A stretch of 15,163 bases of DNA from Cyanobium sp. NIES-981. GTDB lineage: Bacteria > Cyanobacteriota > Cyanobacteriia > PCC-6307 > Cyanobiaceae. The notes beneath the pieces are model-generated. The model had not been told where the DNA came from, did no database searches, and worked only from the letters and a program-made list of their open reading frames with translations. The position numbers were made by a program, and so were the translations under genes. The stretch covers positions 1 through 15,163 of the forward strand of contig CAMDSS010000020.1 of NCBI GenBank assembly GCA_945907085.1, written 5' to 3'. Below, in pieces: positions 13,556-15,163 of this stretch; position 1 is the stretch's first letter, and each line of letters begins with the position of its first letter.

Positions 13556-14405
13556 CAAGCAGTTGACCCTGCAACCAGCCCATGAGCTGTTGCAAATCGG
13601 TCTGGAGATCGCTGCAAATCTTCGACTTAAAGCTCAGCTCCTCGAGGAATTTGCGCGTATGTGCGTCGTATTCACTGTCGAAGCGATACTCGAGACGAAT
13701 CAGGGTGTGCCATTGGTCGGCCTCGAAGGGGCCAATCAACTGACCAGCCTGGGCCGTGCGCAAACGGCTGGCGATTTCCGGGTGGGGCGTGGTGAGATCC
13801 ACCGGCCCAACAATGCCCTGGGTTTTGGCCTCCGGACCACTGGAATGGAGGCGTGCCGCCTCACCAAAACCCAGCTCACCGGCCTCAATCGCGTAATACA
13901 ACTCCCGGCAGAAGCAGGGATCTTCCACCCGCAGAAGGCTGTAGAGAACCCGATCGAGTTTGTCTTTGTAGCGCAAATAGAGGGATTCACCGCTCGTGGT
14001 GATCAGTTGGCTGCGCAATTCCCCGCGGCGGTAGTCATGGATCGCCTCAGCCAGGAAGTCGTTGGGGCCCATACCCCGAAGCAAACACCACCGTTGACGA
14101 TCCTCCTCGCTGGAGAGGTTGTGCTCCGTGCAGTATTGGCTCACAGCCTCCATTGCAATGGCCTCTGGCGCTGAGAGATCGTCCCGTTGGGACACCACCA
14201 CCCGTTCCTTGAATTGGCGCAGAAAGGGTTCGGCCAGGTCAAAGCGAAACAACAGGGCAATGAGGTCTGTGCTTGTGACATCCGCCAGGGTCGCCAGCAG
14301 GGTTGTATCGGGGGGCTCAACGGCTGGGGGCTCAACGGCTGGGGGCTCAATGGCTGGGCCTGGGCTAGGCGCCAGGGGACGGGTCATCAGAGAGGGCTGG
14401 TTCAT
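13494..14405 (-). CDS. Parvulin-type (PpiC) peptidyl-prolyl isomerase-like protein, no signal peptide
   Basis: The 303-residue product has a Pro-rich N-terminus with repeated P-P-A-V-E, then a helical SurA-like region (about 40-150). A parvulin-like domain follows at about 150-243, with LYSLLRVEDPCFCRELYYAI, GFGEAARLHSSGPEAKTQGI, VGPVDL and GQLIGPFEADQWHTLIRLEY. Those blocks match the family pattern (helix, S-x-G-P-E-A, G-x-x-G-P, G-Q-x-x-G-P). There is no signal peptide or membrane helix, so it should stay cytoplasmic, unlike most parvulins of this type. It probably acts on the exported substrate before or during loading. ATG at 14405 is chosen, and a GTG at 14417 is also in frame. Its 3' end overlaps the exporter gene by 62 bases. 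Confidence 0.8.
   Translation of the reverse strand: MNQPSLMTRPLAPSPGPAIEPPAVEPPAVEPPDTTLLATLADVTSTDLIALLFRFDLAEPFLRQFKERVVVSQRDDLSAPEAIAMEAVSQYCTEHNLSSEEDRQRWCLLRGMGPNDFLAEAIHDYRRGELRSQLITTSGESLYLRYKDKLDRVLYSLLRVEDPCFCRELYYAIEAGELGFGEAARLHSSGPEAKTQGIVGPVDLTTPHPEIASRLRTAQAGQLIGPFEADQWHTLIRLEYRFDSEYDAHTRKFLEELSFKSKICSDLQTDLQQLMGWLQGQLLDATHERPCPSPGIPSGSPGM
14311..14355. repeat. Three tandem 15-bp units in the isomerase N-terminus
   Basis: GGGGGCTCAAYGGCT occurs three times in tandem with a single base difference (at 14351). On the minus strand it encodes P-P-A-V-E / P-P-A-I-E repeats, a flexible Pro-rich arm at residues about 18-32. Confidence 0.9.
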
Positions 14406-14438
14406 GGGAATCGGCACGCAACGGGGGGTCTGCAGGGA

Positions 14439-15163
14439 TTAGGCCTTGAGCCAGGGCAACTCGCCACCGAGCTGCACATGGCAATGGAGCAATTGGGTCA
14501 CCATCACGGCATCGGCCATCGACTGGTCGACCGCTAGGGCCTGGGTCACGGCCTGCTGGAGCTCAGCCAGGGAAGCCCTAATGCCAGGGGCGCCCGGGCC
14601 CCTGCACTGGGTCGCCACGCTGTCCAACCAGCCAATCCAATCCACATCGTCATCGCTCGAGGTGAGCACGCGATCCAGCTTGCGGCTGATATCGGCAAGC
14701 AGTTCGCCTGGATAGGGAATGGCCTCCAGCACGGCTCTGAGGGGTTCATCGCCATGAAGGCCCCCTACGCCGATGGGAGGGTTGTTGGCTTGGTCGACAT
14801 CACCCTTGGGATCGTCTTCACCCTTGAAATCGTCAACCAGGGTGAGTTGGCCCCTGCGGAGTTGAAGGATCAGGGGAATGCTGTTGCCATCGGGGCGGCG
14901 TAGTCGCAGGTTCCATTCACTTTCCAGTTCAGGATTACGGCGCTGCACCTGAATCGACTGGCCAAGTTTGGAATCCAGCAGCAAGGAGCGCAGGCCCCGC
15001 TCACCACCACCCGGCATGGTGATCATGGCCAGCAACAGCCCAGCCAAACTGCCGGGATTGTTGAAAGCCCCAATCAAGTGGTCCAACAACCCCTTGAGGT
15101 CGTTGGGGTCGTCGGGGTTGGCGGGTCGGTGGGGCCGCTGCCCCCGCCGGCTGTCGTCATCCT
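14439..15163 (-). CDS. Unknown protein, first visible gene of the secretion operon (5' end off the window)
   Basis: The reading frame stays open to the right edge, so only the C-terminal 240 residues or so are visible. The segment nearest the edge is Asp/Pro/Arg-rich (D-D-D-S-R-R-G-Q, P-D-D-P-N-D). Then come L-L-D-H-L-I-G-A-F and a short hydrophobic stretch (GSLAGLLLAMITMPG), a beta section (IPLILQLRRGQLTLVDDF), an acidic loop (FKGEDDPKGDVDQ), and a helical C-terminus ending G-G-E-L-P-W-L-K-A. It has no Walker, protease or RTX motif. It lies 33 bp before the isomerase start, so it is in the same operon. Function unrecognised. It may be an operon-specific chaperone or substrate-recognition factor. 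Confidence 0.65.
   Translation of the reverse strand, partial: DDDSRRGQRPHRPANPDDPNDLKGLLDHLIGAFNNPGSLAGLLLAMITMPGGGERGLRSLLLDSKLGQSIQVQRRNPELESEWNLRLRRPDGNSIPLILQLRRGQLTLVDDFKGEDDPKGDVDQANNPPIGVGGLHGDEPLRAVLEAIPYPGELLADISRKLDRVLTSSDDDVDWIGWLDSVATQCRGPGAPGIRASLAELQQAVTQALAVDQSMADAVMVTQLLHCHVQLGGELPWLKA

Overview
The window looks like chromosomal DNA from a GC-rich unicellular cyanobacterium, probably a Cyanobium/Synechococcus-type picocyanobacterium. This is inferred from gene content and from dense packing with short overlaps. The main supports are a cyanobacterial-style arsenosugar pair (ArsS and ArsM), a DUF427 protein, a DUF6447-like protein, and a type I secretion ABC transporter that carries a cyclic-nucleotide-binding-like domain and a C39-like domain. 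I see no rRNA, tRNA, CRISPR array, transposase or phage gene.

Left part (1-1646). The window opens with the C-terminal tail of a membrane protein, most like a cation P-type ATPase. A loosely filled stretch follows, with a hairpin, a 15-bp duplication and a PIN-domain-like remnant on the minus strand. Next is a 33-codon small gene with its own ribosome binding site and an excellent intrinsic terminator. Two convergent genes of unknown function (791-1171 + and 1240-1548 -) are separated by four tandem 17-bp units.

Middle part (1646-8110). On the minus strand, arsS, arsM and a signal-peptide protein with a TTG start form a tight operon. ArsM methylates trivalent arsenic, and ArsS is the radical-SAM enzyme that goes on to make arsenosugar precursors. 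The role of the exported third protein is unknown. Divergent from arsS, and coupled through a TGATG overlap, are an NADPH-dependent FMN reductase and a pirin. Then come a glutathione S-transferase (minus), a four-helix small membrane protein, a 76-residue conserved-looking small protein, an exported SnoaL/CaMKII-association-like protein, and a DUF427 protein (minus).

Right part (8138-15163). An AraC-type regulator (plus) converges on a five-gene minus-strand operon. In transcription order this holds a partly visible unknown gene (running off the right edge), a parvulin-like peptidyl-prolyl isomerase without a signal peptide, a roughly 977-residue peptidase-like/ABC exporter, an HlyD-type membrane-fusion protein, and a small DUF6447-like protein. 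Gene spacing is 33 bp or less, or overlapping, except for a pyrimidine-rich leader before the last gene. The operon reads as a type I export machine for an unidentified substrate. No double-glycine precursor peptide is evident in the window, and the C39-like domain keeps its Cys but seems to lack the usual His and Asp. This operon is the best candidate for an under-described system here. Short tandem repeats of 15-17 bp recur across the window, both in and between genes.
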